From: Aegilops tauschii subsp. strangulata
Taxonomy: Eukaryota; Streptophyta; Magnoliopsida; Poales; Poaceae
Length of the DNA stretch: 64,000 bases
Direction: 5' to 3'
Assembly (NCBI RefSeq): GCF_002575655.3
Contig: NC_053036.3
Coordinates: forward strand, 156,588,627 to 156,652,626
Shown: positions 36,888 through 48,749 of the stretch, one piece after another
Layout: every line of letters starts with the position of its first letter
How positions within the stretch are numbered: position 1 is the first letter of the stretch
Made by a program: the position numbers and the translations under genes
The notes under the pieces: model-generated
Database searches by the model: none
What the model saw: only the letters and a program-made list of their open reading frames with translations
What the model was told of the DNA's origin: nothing

Positions 36888-37402
36888 TGTTGAGGATATA
36901 GACCTTGGAGTCACCCGCCAGGATGGCCGGGTTACTCCAAGGGTCATTACCAGAAGCCCGGAGCTAAGTTTCAAGATAATGGGCCAGAGATGGGCTGAGA
37001 CCCGGATATGGCTTAAAGCCCGTAGTTACAATCATTGTTATAGTAGACTTGTAGTGTAAGGCAAGTATTGATTAGAGTCCGAGCCGGACGCTCTTATGAG
37101 CCGGCCGGGACTCTAAGGGCTGCTGGGCGTCAGCCTCCCTATATAAAGGGAGGACCCGGCAGCGGTTCAAGGGCGACAACAATCTCTCCGAGAGCCGGGA
37201 TAGCTGTTTAGTTCCCTGGCGATTGTAACCCTAATCAATAACACCTCGAACTGGACGTAGGCTTTTACCTTCACCGTAAGGGGCCGAACCAGTATAAACC
37301 CTCGTGTTCCTTGTCCCGCATAACCCCTTCAAGCTTCCCAGTTGCGATGGCTCCACGACTAAGTCCTAGCCCAAGGACATCTGCCGTGACAATTCCACGA
37401 CA
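36888..37402 (+). repeat. Element D1 3' LTR
   Basis: 515 bp, one difference from the 5' LTR. Followed by CAAAC, the target duplicate. Confidence 0.95.
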
Positions 37403-37407
37403 CAAAC

Positions 37408-37790
37408 GGAGTCCAATTGACCTGAAACTTGACGGAGCTTATTTTTGGACCAGAAGAAGGCCATGGAGTAAAAGAGTTGGGCTAGAAGAGTCCCGGGCTG
37501 CCCACGAGGGTGGGAAGCGCGCCCACCCCCCTGGGCGCGCCCCCTACCTCGTGGACAGCCCGGAGACCCCCCTGACTTGTTCTCGATGCCAAAACCTCTT
37601 ATATATACAGAAACCCCCAGAACATAACCTAGATAGGGAGTTCCGCCGCTGCAAGCCTCTGTACCCACCAAAAACCAATCACGGCCCTATTCCGGCACCC
37701 TACCGGTGGGGGGATCCCTCACCGGTGGCCATCTTCATCATCCCGGCGCTCTCCATGACGAGGAGGGAGTAGTTCACCCTCGGGGCTGAG
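37408..37790 (+). repeat. Element C 3' LTR, segment 2
   Basis: Matches 19774-20156 in the 5' LTR. Ends in CTGAG (37786-37790), the target duplicate of element F. Confidence 0.9.
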
Positions 37791-38374
37791 TGTCACGACC
37801 GGTTTTTCAATAAAATAATTATTGAGAGACTGATCCCTTTTACGGACCAGCGAGGAAGAATTCCTTCTCACTGGTAGACAATATCTTGGTCACAGAAGAA
37901 AAATACCAGGAGTACTAAATATAATACAAGGTTGAGCAGAGACTGCCCAACAATTTATTACATGCACGCCGCTAAAACAAGACGGCGGATAGGGTGGCAA
38001 ACTACTAACTCACGATAATAACGGTGGTGGAAATATCATCGCGAAACGAGTGATATGATTCCAGAAGACTACAACTCTTCGAGCGTCGGAGTGAGGCTCG
38101 AGAAGACTTATTGCGGGTGGCGGAAGCGTATACAATACAAGTGACCAATATCCGGGATCGCGCAGGACTGACTGGGACTCCTCTAGGCGTCGGACGCGCT
38201 ATCAAACTCTTCATCCAAGAGATCGCCTTCGTCAACATCTGGCCAAATCAACAAGCCATGTGAGTACTATGAAAGTACTCGCAAGACAGTTCGGACATAA
38301 AACATAACAAATGCAAACATGAAGCATATGAACAAGTTAACCCGTGCGTTCAGACATGGAGATAATAAATACTG

Positions 38375-38716
38375 GGTGCCAAGCGAGGGTCTGAATGACG
38401 CCTCGAGCGGAAACTGCAGAATAGTAATACTGGTGCCAAACGAGTGTCTGAAAGACTCCTCGAGCGGAAAATGCGGAATAATAATACAGGTGCCAAACGA
38501 GTGTCTGAAAGACTCCTCGAGCGGAAAATGCGGAATAATAATGCGGGTGCCAAACGAGTGTCTGAAAGACTCCTCGAGCGGAAAATGCGGAATAATAATG
38601 CGGGTGCCAAACGAGTGTCTGAAAGACTCCTCGAGCGGAAAATGCGGAATAATAATGCGGGTGCCAAACGAGTGTCTGAAAGACTCCTCGAGAGGAAAAT
38701 GCAGAATAATAATGGC
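38375..38716 (+). repeat. 57-bp minisatellite in F left LTR, six units
   Basis: Units start at 38375, 38432, 38489, 38546, 38603 and 38660, each beginning GGTGCCAA(A/G)CGAG. The middle four are nearly identical and the first and last diverge. Because 57 is a multiple of three and few stops occur, several frames stay open. These are not genes. Confidence 0.95.
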
Positions 38717-39499
38717 ACAGTCGGGCGTTGAGGCGACACCACATAAAGGGCTTATAACAGGAAATAAAGACAGTGCATGCCACAATCGGACGTTTGGGCG
38801 ACATCACATAAAGGGCTTATATTTAAAGTAAGAAACAAGAACACGCCACAGTCGGACGTCTGCGCGACGTCACATAAAGGGCTTATATCACAGCTCAATA
38901 ATACAATCGTTCGGGAACATAAATTATCACAAGCATGCGACAAATATAAAGTTAGTCCATCCACAGGAATAACAATAAAACTGGATTTACCACTTGAGCT
39001 TGTTCACCGGGGACAAGTTTTTCACACGGATAGATATGGATATAGTGTTTACACTACTTGATCATGGATACGATGATTTGGACAGAATTGACTCTGCAGA
39101 GTTTGTACTTAACCACAGCCAACGGATTTCAGTAGTCACGGGGACTAGTTCCGTCTACGGTGTTTTGGAAGAAACACGTCTAACCAGTACACACCCAATT
39201 CAACCATCCGAAGCCAGGGATCACCCTCGGCAACATTCAAGAAAAACCTTGAGACGGGGAGGCTACAACCTCGCGTAGCATGGGATCAAATTTCTTTACG
39301 CGCGCTCTAAGGGGGTGCCCCCCCTCTCGGTCCCAACCGGAAACACCCATGGCCCCTGACCGGATGACTGGCTTTAATCCTGGGCCAAGGTACCATCATC
39401 CCGGCCTCTCTGTTTGGTGTGTACACGGAAAGAGGTTACCAACTTACTAAACCGCATCCTGGCAATGAGACATGTGGTAGCACGGAAGGGGGAAAGAAC

Positions 39500-39813
39500 G
39501 ATAACATGGCTCCAACCATGTTAACGTTGGAGAAAGTCGGATGACGCAAGGCTGGTATGCTACAACAGTACCACCTTGCTGCCCTTCATGTCACCACATG
39601 ATTAGGCCATCTCTCATCAGAGATCATCGCAACTTTGGAACATGCGGGAAGGGAACGATAACGTGGCTCCAACCACGTTAACGTCGGAGAAAGTCGGATG
39701 ACGCAAGGCTGGTATGCTACAATAGTACCACCTTGCTGCCCTTCATGTCACCACATGATTAGGCCATCTCTCATCAGAGATCATCGCGACTTTGGAACAA
39801 CCGGGTCGTTGCC
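39500..39813 (+). repeat. 157-bp tandem duplication in F left LTR
   Basis: ATAACATGGCTCCAACCATG... repeats from about 39657 as ATAACGTGGCTCCAACCACG... Each unit itself contains an inverted repeat (TGGCTCCAACCA). The same pair is at about 49534-49846 in the right LTR. Confidence 0.85.
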
Positions 39814-42065
39814 TTACAAGCAACGAGGTATTTACCAATACTCATATGCCACGCACAAACTTTCACGCGAACATGCAAAAGACCTGTCATATCAAATGTT
39901 CAAAACGTGCTTGCCTGGTTCGGAGAAGTCGGAGTCTAGCTCGGCGAAGTTCGCGGCTCCTTCACCTCTTCCGGAACCTACGGCAATCACGAAACGGGTA
40001 CTAACGTGAAAACCAACACTTGCACAGAAAAATTTCCAAATAATTTTCAAATAAATCCCATAAAAAACTAGACAAAATTTGAAGATTGTCAGAAAAAGAA
40101 TCACTCAAAAGTTCCTTTTTATTAAAAAGTTATAAAGGTTTCTGTCCAGGGACTTATCTGTAATGAAACAGAAAAGTTCCAGGGTTTTAACTGAGAGAAC
40201 AGAAAACGCTTCGGTTGGGAATGCGTAAGCGCAAAGGAGAAAACGTATTTGCCCGAAGGTGCCAACAGAAAACGGTTCGGAGGAGAATAGAATAGAGGCT
40301 GACAGGCGGGGTCCAACTGTCAGGTTTAAAAAGCTCGCCGGCCCCCGAAGACTGCGGTGGACGCCGGCGTCGAACCACGGCGAGTTAGGAGAAACGGAGG
40401 GTACCAAGAGCTTCAGTGTCTTCTTCCGCGTCGGTGGGTGGTGGACTCGTCCAACGGGGAGCACCACGTCGACGGCGACACTATCTCCGACGGACGGCGG
40501 CTCGGGTGAGGATGGGGAACTCCGGTGGAGGGCTGCAAACTACGAATTGAGGCGCGGGTCAGAACGAGGGATGCAAGGTGAAGCTACTGGCAAGAGAATG
40601 GAGGCGGAGGAGCGCACACGGGGGCGAATCGGGCTGGATCCCGTGGCGGGTCGCGGCGGCCGGAGTCGAGGAAGGAGACCTCCTCGGGGCTCTACCAGAG
40701 GCTAGGCTTGCTCTAGGGGGAGTGCAGGGATGGTGGGTGCTCGAGTTGAAGCTCGGGGCCTCTATTTAAGGCAGATCGACGGGGTGGCCGTGAACGGAGA
40801 ATCTCCGGCGAGCGATTACAGCGGAGCAGTGGATTGGCAGGAGGTTTGAGTGGCCAGGCAGCATCAGTGGAGGTTACTGGAGTCGTTTCACAGCTAAACG
40901 GAGATGGCCTTGGCGTAATGGCGTCGGTCCACGGTGAGGTGACCTCACGGGCTCAACGGCGGCAGAAAGCGCGCTCCGCGCCCTGCGGTTCACGACGAGA
41001 GCGGCAGCGCGTTCGGGGGAGTGGAAGGCCACGCGGCGAGCTCTGGTGGTTTGGGCGGCGCTGGGTGGCGTCGTCGGCGTCGTGTCTCCCGCTCGCGTCC
41101 GCAAAGCCGCCGCCGGCGTCAGTCACGGGGCGGCGCACCTTCTGCTGCTCGTCGCCGACGCCCGCAAGGCGCTAGGCATTCGTGCGGTGCAGGAACAAGA
41201 GGGCGGGGACGAGGAGCAAGGCGACGCGGTGGTACTGGCGAGATCGATGTCCTTCTCTGAAGAAAACGACAGCAAGCCACTGACCGAATCTCTGAATTTT
41301 TCTGAACTTGATACAGACAGTGCACTGCAGGTGTTCAACAGGAGGATTTTGCAATGAGATAAATTTTTTTGGAGCTGTAACTTGGTGAGGTGACCACTCA
41401 ATGCACCCAGAGGCTGCCTGATTTTACTTGGAATTTTTGGAGAAGGTTTTGAATGAATTCCTCCAAATTTGACAAATCTGGTCCAAACTTGCAGCAGGTG
41501 TAGTTTGAAAATTTTGAACTGAAGACCAGTGGATCTTCATGGTTCTTGGTTGAGGGTTCAAAGGACTAGGAGGGGAAAAAGGTTTGGGGGCAAAAATCGA
41601 GACAGAAAGTGGAGTTCCTTTGCAAATCTCCAAGTGCCAGGAAAGAAGGCAGAAATTTATTTGAATAGAATATAAATGGAAATAAATACATGGGGAGGTT
41701 CAACTTGCTGGATTTGATGCAAATCATGATCCAAAGGTGAGGAAAGGGTTAGACGAGGGGATTTGCACTAAGGCCATGGCAAGAAGGAATTGTTGAAAGT
41801 GGCAAAGGATTTTCCAAAAGCCATAGTGCAAATTTCAAGGAGATTTTCAAAAGTCATTTCCCAAGTGAAAATATTTTGTCTTGAGTCCAAGTGAAAAGCA
41901 AGAACCTCCAAGACCAAAGACAGATCTTGGTTGAATCCAAATAAAACTTTTGCCATAAAGAAAAATATTTGAGAGTGAGAGTTCTCTTGAAGAAAAATTT
42001 AAATCACTCCCCTCAAGTCAAATAAAATCATTCGAAAAAATCCAAATAAAAACATGGGTGTCACA

Positions 42066-42077
42066 ACACCTACCCCC
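42066..42077 (-). other. Element F polypurine tract region
   Basis: On the minus strand a CCTAAGGGGGTAGG-type purine run ends just before the LTR start TGTGACACCC. Confidence 0.6.
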
Positions 42078-45000
42078 TTAGGAAAAATCTCGTCCTCGAG
42101 ATTTCTGCTGGTCCTCAAATAGATATGGATGTTCTGCCCGAAGGAAATCTTCCCTTTCCCATGTAGCTTCATCCTCAGTGTGGTTGCTCCACTGAACCCT
42201 GAAAAACTTTGTCGTTTTCTGACGGGTCCTCCGTTCAGACTCTTCTAAAATCTTTACTGGCCTTTCTCTGTAGGTGAGATCTGGTTGCATATCAATGTCC
42301 TCATGAGGTACATGCTTTTCTGGGTTGCTCACACATTTTCTTAACTGTGAGACGTGGAACACGTCATGGACGTCTGACAGCTCCTTGGGTAGGTCTAGTT
42401 GGTAGGCTACCATGGCACTTCGTGCCTTTACACAAAATGGTCCAATAAATCTTGGGGCTAGCTTCCCCTTAATTTTGAACCGTTGTAGACCCGTCATAGG
42501 AGATACTCGGAGGTATACGGAATCACCGGGTTCAAAGCTGACCTCACGGTGCTTCTGATCATAGTAGCTCTTTTGGCGGCTCTGTGCCGTCTTGAGTCTG
42601 TCCTGGATTTGTTTAACTTTCTCCTCGGCATCTTTAAGCATGTCTGGGCCGAAGATACGGCTGTCACCTGTTTCTGACCAATTCAGTGGGGTACGACACC
42701 TCCGTCCGTACAATGCTTCAAAGGGTGCCATTTGCAAGCTGGCTTGGTAACTGTTGTTGTAAGAAAATTCGGCATACGGCAAACTCTCTTCCCAGCTGGA
42801 TCCATAGGTGAGCACACAAGCTCTTAGCATATCCTCTAGGATCTGGTTCACACGTTCCGTCTGTCCATCAGTCTGAGGGTGGTATGCTGTACTGAAGGCT
42901 AGTTGTGTGCCCAGAGCTTGTTGTAGGTGATCTCAAAATTTGGAGACAAATTGGGTGCCTCGGTCTGATATTATAGTCTTTGGGACTCCGTGCAAGCAAA
43001 CTATACGAGAGAGATAAAGCTTTGCCAGTCTTTGTGTGGAGTAGGTAGTCTTCACGGGAATGAAATGAGCAACCTTGGTTAGTCGGTCTGTGATAACCCA
43101 TATGGCGTTATTTCCGCGTTGTGATCGGGGTAATCCGACAATGAAATCCATTCCTATTTCATCCCATTTCCACTCCGGTATCCTGTTTGGCTGGAGTAGC
43201 CCTGCTGGCTTTTGATGCTCGGCCTTGATGCGCTGACATGAATCGCAACAAGCAATGAATGTGGCTATATCTCTTTTCATACCATGCCACCAAAACCTTT
43301 CCTGAATGTCCTTGTACATTTTGGTTCCTCCAGGATGAATCGAGTATGGAGCGGTGTGGCTTTCCGTCAAGATTTGTTGCTTGAGTTCCTCAATGTTAGG
43401 CACGCAAAGTCTGTCTCGGTACCATAATGTTCCTTCACTGTCGGTGACGAACTCGGAAGTCTTACGAAGATTCATTTTCTTCTTTATGCCTTCGATGCTG
43501 GGATGTCCCTGTTGAGCCTTCTTGATTTGTTCCACCAGGGTGGGTTGTATCTCCAGGTTCGATACGGTGCCCTCGGAGACTAACATCATGTTGAGCCTAG
43601 CGAACTCTCGCTGAAACTCAGGCCTCAAATTTTGCTGACCGTCACTGTCCGGGCTGGGGTTTCGACTAAGGGCATCGGCCACTACATTTGCTTTCCCTGG
43701 GTGGTAGTTAATGCCGACGTCATAGTCTTTGACCAGTTCCAACCAGCGTCGTTGGCGTAAATTCAGCTCTGGCTGTGTGAAAATATATTTGAGGCTCTTA
43801 TGGTCTGTATATATTTCACAGCGATTTCCCAACAGAAAGTGCCTCCACTCCTTGAGTGCATGTATGACTGCTGCTAGCTCCAAGTCATGTGTTGGGTAAT
43901 TTTCCTCATGTTTTCGCAGCTGCCTGGAGGCATATGCGACAACCTTGCCATCCTGCATTAGTACGCATCCGAGTCCTTTCCGGGATGCGTCTCAATACAC
44001 CACAAAAGCTCTTGTGTATGTCTGGCACAGTTAAGACCGGTGCGGTTGTCAGCTTCTTCTTGAGTTCTTGGAAGCTCTGCTTGCATGCTTCCGTCCATAC
44101 AAATTTCTTGTCCTTCTTGAGTAACTGTGTTATAGGTATTGCCACAGTGGAGAAACCTTCAATAAATGTTCTGTAATATCCGGCCATTCCCAGAAAACTC
44201 CGCACATCAGTAACATTGGCGGGTGGCTTCCAGTCCAGTATGGCCTTGACTTTTTCTGGGTCTACGGCCACGCCTTCTTGGTTCAGTATATGGCCCAAGA
44301 AGCCAACTTGTCTTAGCCAAAATTCGCACTTGCTAAATTTGGCGTACAACTGATGTTTCCTCAATTCTCCCAAAACAATTCTGAGGTGCTCAGCATGCTC
44401 TTCTGGTGTCCTTGAGTAAACCAGAATGTCGTCAATGAATACCACCACAAATTTGTCCATGAATTTCAGGAACACTTTGTTCATGAGGTGGACGAAATAT
44501 GCGAGGGCGTTCGTTAGTCCAAAAGGCATCACTGTGAACTCGTATAACCCATATCTGGAAGTGAATGCTGTCTTGGGGATATCTTCTGTCCGTACCTTCA
44601 GTTGGTGATATCCCGATCTCAAATCAATTTTTGAGAATACCTTGGCTTGTGCGAGCTGGTCAAACAAATCATTGATCCGTGGCATCGGATATTTGTTTTT
44701 GATGGTGACCATATTGAGGGCTCGATAGTCTATGCACAGCCTCAGTGTCCCATCTTTCTTTTTGGCGAACAACACAGGCGAACCCCAAGGTGAGGAGCTG
44801 GCTCGAATAAATCCTTTGTCCAACAATTCCTTTATCTGCTTCTTCAACTCCACCAATTCTGAGGGTGCCATTCTATATGGCTTCTTATAGATGGGAGCGG
44901 TGCCAGGTGCTAGTTCAATGCTGAATTCTATCTCTCGGTCTCGTGGCATGCCTGGCAGTTCTTCCGGGAACACATCTGGAAACTCGCATACCACTGGAAC

Positions 45001-46521
45001 TTTCCTCAGTTCTGCAATCTCCATATTGTTCAGCTTTGGCTGCTGTGATCGTGGCCTTTCTTGAGCGAAAACTCTTATTGTCTTGCCGTGATGGTGAGTG
45101 AGAATCACTGTCCGATTGAAGCAGTCAATGAATCCTTTGTTGGTGGTCAACCAGTCCATCCCTAAAATGACATCCAGTCCTTTACTTTCCAACACGATGA
45201 GATTCGCGTGGAATTGTAGTCCTTCGAACTCAATGACCACTCCTTGGCTGTAACCTTGAGCGATTTGCTTATTTCCGGGGGACTTGATGATCATAGATTT
45301 TTCCAAGGGGAGTATCGGAAAACCGTGTTGCGAAACAAAACTCTTCGAAACGAACGAATGGGAAGCTCCAGAATCAAACAAAATCGTGGCAAGTACTGTG
45401 TTGACAGGGAACGTTCCGAGCACGATGTCTGGGGCATTCTGCGCTTCTTCCCTGGTCACATGGTTCAGGTGACCCTTCCTGTGGTTGTTGCTGGGGTTGA
45501 AGTTGTTGCGCTTGGGGGCTGGATTGTTTCCACCATTGTTCGGCTTGGGTGCTGAGTCTCTTGGCTTCGGGCACTGTTTAGCATAATGCCCTTGTTGACC
45601 ACAAGCATAGCAGGTGACCCCTGGACGGTATGTGAACTCCTTGTCCTTGGCATGAAACTGTCCGACGGGCCTTGGCTCAGTAGTCGTGGATCTCCTTGCG
45701 TCTGTCCTTGGGACCTCAGTCTTGCCTCGGTTGCTGCGGGCAAGAGTCGTCTTGTCCCTCTTCCGCTTACGGATATCTTCCAGACTACGGCGCTCATTCT
45801 CCAAGGTGATGGCCTTGTCCACCAGCGTCTTAAAATCCGGAAAGGTGTGCACAATCAGTTGGCATCTCAGTGCTGGTGCCAGGCCGTCCAGGAATTTTTC
45901 CATCTTCTTGCTTTCTATCATGTGCTCGTCGTAGGCATAACGAGACAACTGGGTGAACTGACCGTTGTATTCTGTGACTGACATGCCTCTCTGCTTCAGG
46001 TCATCGAACTCTCTCTTCTTGATCTTTAGGATGCTCCTGGAGATGTGTGCCCCACGGAAGCCTTCCTTGAACTCTTCCCAGGTGATGTTGTGTTCCCTGG
46101 GATGCATGTGTAGGAAGTTTTCCCACCATGCTGCGGCTGCTCCTGTAAGGTAGTGTGGTGCATAAAGCACCTTCTCATGATCTAAGCACTGAGCAATAAT
46201 CAGTTTCCTTTCAATCTCACGAAGCCAATCATCGGCTTCCAGCGGCCTATCAGTGTGAGCAAAAGTTGAGGGGCGAGTCTTCTGTAACTCGGATAACTTG
46301 GAATGTGGTTGATAGGGTTCACGGTGGTTTCCCATATTGATGACATGGTTCATCATCTCTTGGTGCTGTTGCTGGCTTTGCTCGAAGAGATGGCATACTT
46401 GAGACAGTGCTGCTTCGCTGTCTTGTTGGCTGGACTGACCCTGAGTGAAATTGTTGCTGGTCTGTGTCCCGTAAACCTCTTCTGGCTGATTGCGCATGGA
46501 GCGAGTCCACGGGCGAGACAT
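42078..46521 (-). pseudogene. pol: Element F gag-pol (chromovirus type), broken
   Basis: ATG at 46521 ([12 protein letters not shown]). Gag has a retrotransposon gag core ([15 protein letters not shown]...AAAWWENF) and the zinc knuckle [14 protein letters not shown]. The protease is [12 protein letters not shown]. The RT has [20 protein letters not shown] and catalytic FIDD near 44424-44447. A frameshift near 44005 and a TGA at 43992-43994 break the start of RNase H. The integrase has [10 protein letters not shown]...CDSCQ, then Asp in GMDFIVGLP, Asp in IISDRGTQF and Glu in HPQTDGQTERVNQ. A TGA at 42933-42935 sits between the last two, where Trp is usual. The C-terminus (residues after HVSQLRKC) ends in a chromodomain-like FFRVQWSNHTEDEATWEREDFL, which in chromoviruses guides insertion to marked chromatin. 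Stop at 42078. Confidence 0.9.
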
Positions 46522-46851
46522 TTTTCCAGACTGGGGTATTATTTGCAAAACCCATGAGAAAAACTGTGTAGCACAAGAAAAGAAATCTTGCAAAGGCAAC
46601 AAATTTAAAAGACCTCAAGGTTTTCAAAGAAACATAAACGATTTTGCACGGAGAAGGGCTGCTTAACATAAAACTTACATGCGAAAAGCAAACACAAGAT
46701 ACAACACTCAGGATGCGCGTACACAATCCTGACATGTTATTAAAAACTAGCGTACTACTCCGGAAGGCAGCAAACACACCAATACAAACTATCATACAGG
46801 AATAAACAGCACATCATACAGGTAGACATAACACGCGGCTACTCGGTGCTC

Positions 46852-47658
46852 TCAGTCGGAGATGGTAAAGATCTCCTTCCCCTTGCCGATGGCAAGGCTC
46901 AGCGGTCCAGGAGAATCAACCTCCACCTCCTCTCTAGCTGGCTCCTGGCGCGTGACGCTGCGCTGCGGTGATGGTGCGGGGGCGACTGGTGGTAGAGCGT
47001 GTGCGGCAGGTGGTGCGGCTCTGACTGGAGTAGGGGCGATGACTCGGTCGAACTCCTTAGTGGTAGGCAGACGGCGAGCAGTGGCCAAAATGGCCGGTGC
47101 ATAAGAGGCTGAAGACGAGACGAATGTCAGGGGCGGCGCCGTGTTGAGAAGTTCCTTCCTGCTGGCAGGACTGCCCCGGACTAAGTCCATGGGGGCAGCC
47201 ACAAGATCATCTATGAGGTTGTCGAAAGATTCCTCCAGAGCCTTGAGATACTCCACAACCATCTCGATGGCTTCATCTCGCTCTCCCCGATGGCAGGCGA
47301 ACGCATAGTGGCTGGTGTAAGGCACATGGCATGGGAGATAGCGGTAGCGACGAGTCTTCATCATAGGAAGGATGTCCCGAAGGCGAGCTATCGCCTCACG
47401 GGCAGCCATCTGCATGGCATGCCTCTCCGTAGGCATGGCCCTTCCCACAAAACAGAAGTGGCGAGCAGCAGAACGTCCTCCCTTGAATTGCACCACAGCC
47501 TGGTGCATAGACACGTCGTCACTGAGCTTGTGCTGATAGAGTGTGAACTCCGGGCGAGCTGCTGGCCCGATCGCGAGCTTGGTGATGGAGACGAGGAGCT
47601 TGACAAACCCCTCGGGCACGTTGGTGGACACTCGGTTCTCACAGCTACTGCCAGCCAT
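46852..47658 (-). CDS. Element F extra gene ahead of gag, 268 residues, possible dsRNA-binding-like fold
   Basis: ATG at 47658, about 145 bases from the primer site, and open to 46852, with 330 bases before the gag ATG. It is not a gag. Residues about 37-99 go PEFTLYQHKL, then MHQAVVQFKG, a short insert, then HAMQMAAREAIARLRDILP. The order P-x-(F/Y), H-x-A-x-V-x-F and a final helix with A-x3-A-A-x2-A-I-x2-L resembles a double-stranded RNA-binding motif. This is a pattern match only. The C-terminal third is Pro/Ala-rich and ends in an acidic stretch. The gene is intact although gag-pol is broken. It could be an RNA-binding accessory protein or unrelated to RNA. Confidence 0.6.
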   Translation of the reverse strand: MAGSSCENRVSTNVPEGFVKLLVSITKLAIGPAARPEFTLYQHKLSDDVSMHQAVVQFKGGRSAARHFCFVGRAMPTERHAMQMAAREAIARLRDILPMMKTRRYRYLPCHVPYTSHYAFACHRGERDEAIEMVVEYLKALEESFDNLIDDLVAAPMDLVRGSPASRKELLNTAPPLTFVSSSASYAPAILATARRLPTTKEFDRVIAPTPVRAAPPAAHALPPVAPAPSPQRSVTRQEPAREEVEVDSPGPLSLAIGKGKEIFTISD

Positions 47659-47801
47659 CTACAAAAGTAGGCAAAAATTCTGAGTAGTCATGTCATAAAT
47701 TTATGATGACCAACAGAAAATAGCTACAATTGCAAAATGCTGAAAAAGCACAAAAACGCTAATAACCGATTAGCGATCGCACCTAGTGGCTTCCTACAGT
47801 C

Positions 47802-47819
47802 AGCCTGGCTCTGATACCA
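47802..47819 (-). other. Element F primer-binding site (initiator Met tRNA)
   Basis: On the minus strand, TGGTATCAGAGCCAGGCT lies four bases after the 5' LTR end. It matches initiator Met tRNA. Confidence 0.85.
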
Positions 47820-48407
47820 AGCTTGTCACGACCGGTTTTTCAATAAAATAATTATTGAGAGACCGATCCCTTTTACGGACCAGCGAGGAAGAATTCCTTC
47901 TCACTGGTAGACAATATCTTGGTCACAGAAGAAAAATACCAGGAGTACTAAATATAATACAAGGTTGAGCAGAGACTGCCCAACAATTTATTACATGCAC
48001 GCCGCTAAAACAAGACGGCGGATAGGGTGGCAAACTACTAACTCACGATAATAACGGTGGTGGAAATATCATCGCGAAACGAGTGATATGATTCCAGAAG
48101 ACTACAACTCTTCGAGCGTCGGAGTGAGGCTCGAGAAGACTTATTGCGGGTGGCGGAAGCGTATACAATACAAGTGACCAATATCCGGGATCGCGCAGGA
48201 CTGACTGGGACTCCTCTAGGCGTCGGACGCGCTATCAAACTCTTCATCCAAGAGATCGCCTTCGTCAACATCTGGCCAAATCAACAAGCCATGTGAGTAC
48301 TATGAAAGTACTCGCAAGACAGTTCGGACATAAAACATAACAAATGCGAACATGAAGCATATGAACAAGTTAACCCGTGCGTTGAGACATGGAGATAAGA
48401 AATACTA

Positions 48408-48749
48408 GGTGCCAGGCGAGGGTCTGTATGACGCCTCGAGCGGAAACTGCAGAATAGTAATACTGGTGCCAAACGAGTGTCTGAAAGACTCCTCGAGCGG
48501 AAAATGCGGAATAATAATACAGGTGCCAAACGAGTGTCTGAAAGACTCCTCGAGCGGAAAATGCGGAATAATAATGCGGGTGCCAAACGAGTGTCTGAAA
48601 GACTCCTCGAGCGGAAAATGCGGAATAATAATGCGGGTGCCAAACGAGTGTCTGAAAGACTCCTCGAGCGGAAAATGCGGAATAATAATGCGGGTGCCAA
48701 ACGAGTGTCTGAAAGACTCCTCGAGAGGAAAATGCAGAATAATAATGCC
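48408..48749 (+). repeat. 57-bp minisatellite in F right LTR, six units
   Basis: Same unit number and order of variants as in the left LTR, so the array predates this insertion and was not altered since. Confidence 0.9.

Larger units (their letters stand above)
24389..37402 (+). mobile_element. Element D1: young Tat-type Gypsy retrotransposon with antisense gene
   Basis: Complete 13.0 kb element. The LTRs, 24389-24903 and 36888-37402, are both 515 bp and I find one difference between them (C/T near 24712 and 37212). The target duplication CAAAC is exact (24384-24388, 37403-37407). Sense genes are gag, protease, RT-RNase H, a second archaeal-type RNase H and integrase. An antisense spliced gene fills the space before the 3' LTR. 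Dual RNase H and antisense genes between pol and the 3' LTR are known in the Tat lineage (RIRE2, Grande). The sense genes carry five TAG stops and at least two frameshifts. Confidence 0.95.
37791..42065 (-). repeat. Element F 3' LTR (left copy)
   Basis: On the plus strand it starts TGTCACGACCGG and ends GGGTGTCACA. It holds a six-unit 57-bp minisatellite (38375-38716) and three copies of a motif ending CACATAAAGGGCTTATA (38707-38890). A 157-bp tandem duplication starts at 39500. The TATA box at 40763-40770 reads TATTTAAG and has lost two bases relative to the right LTR. Confidence 0.95.

Noticed and set aside
37311..37772. Frame running from the D1 3' LTR into the C LTR
   Set aside because: Chance fusion across an insertion border. 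It starts in LTR sequence and has no domain.
38319..38831. Open frames of 95-170 codons on both strands over the 57-bp repeats (also at 48281-48864)
   Set aside because: They exist only because the repeat unit is a multiple of three with few stops. No domain, and open in several frames at once.
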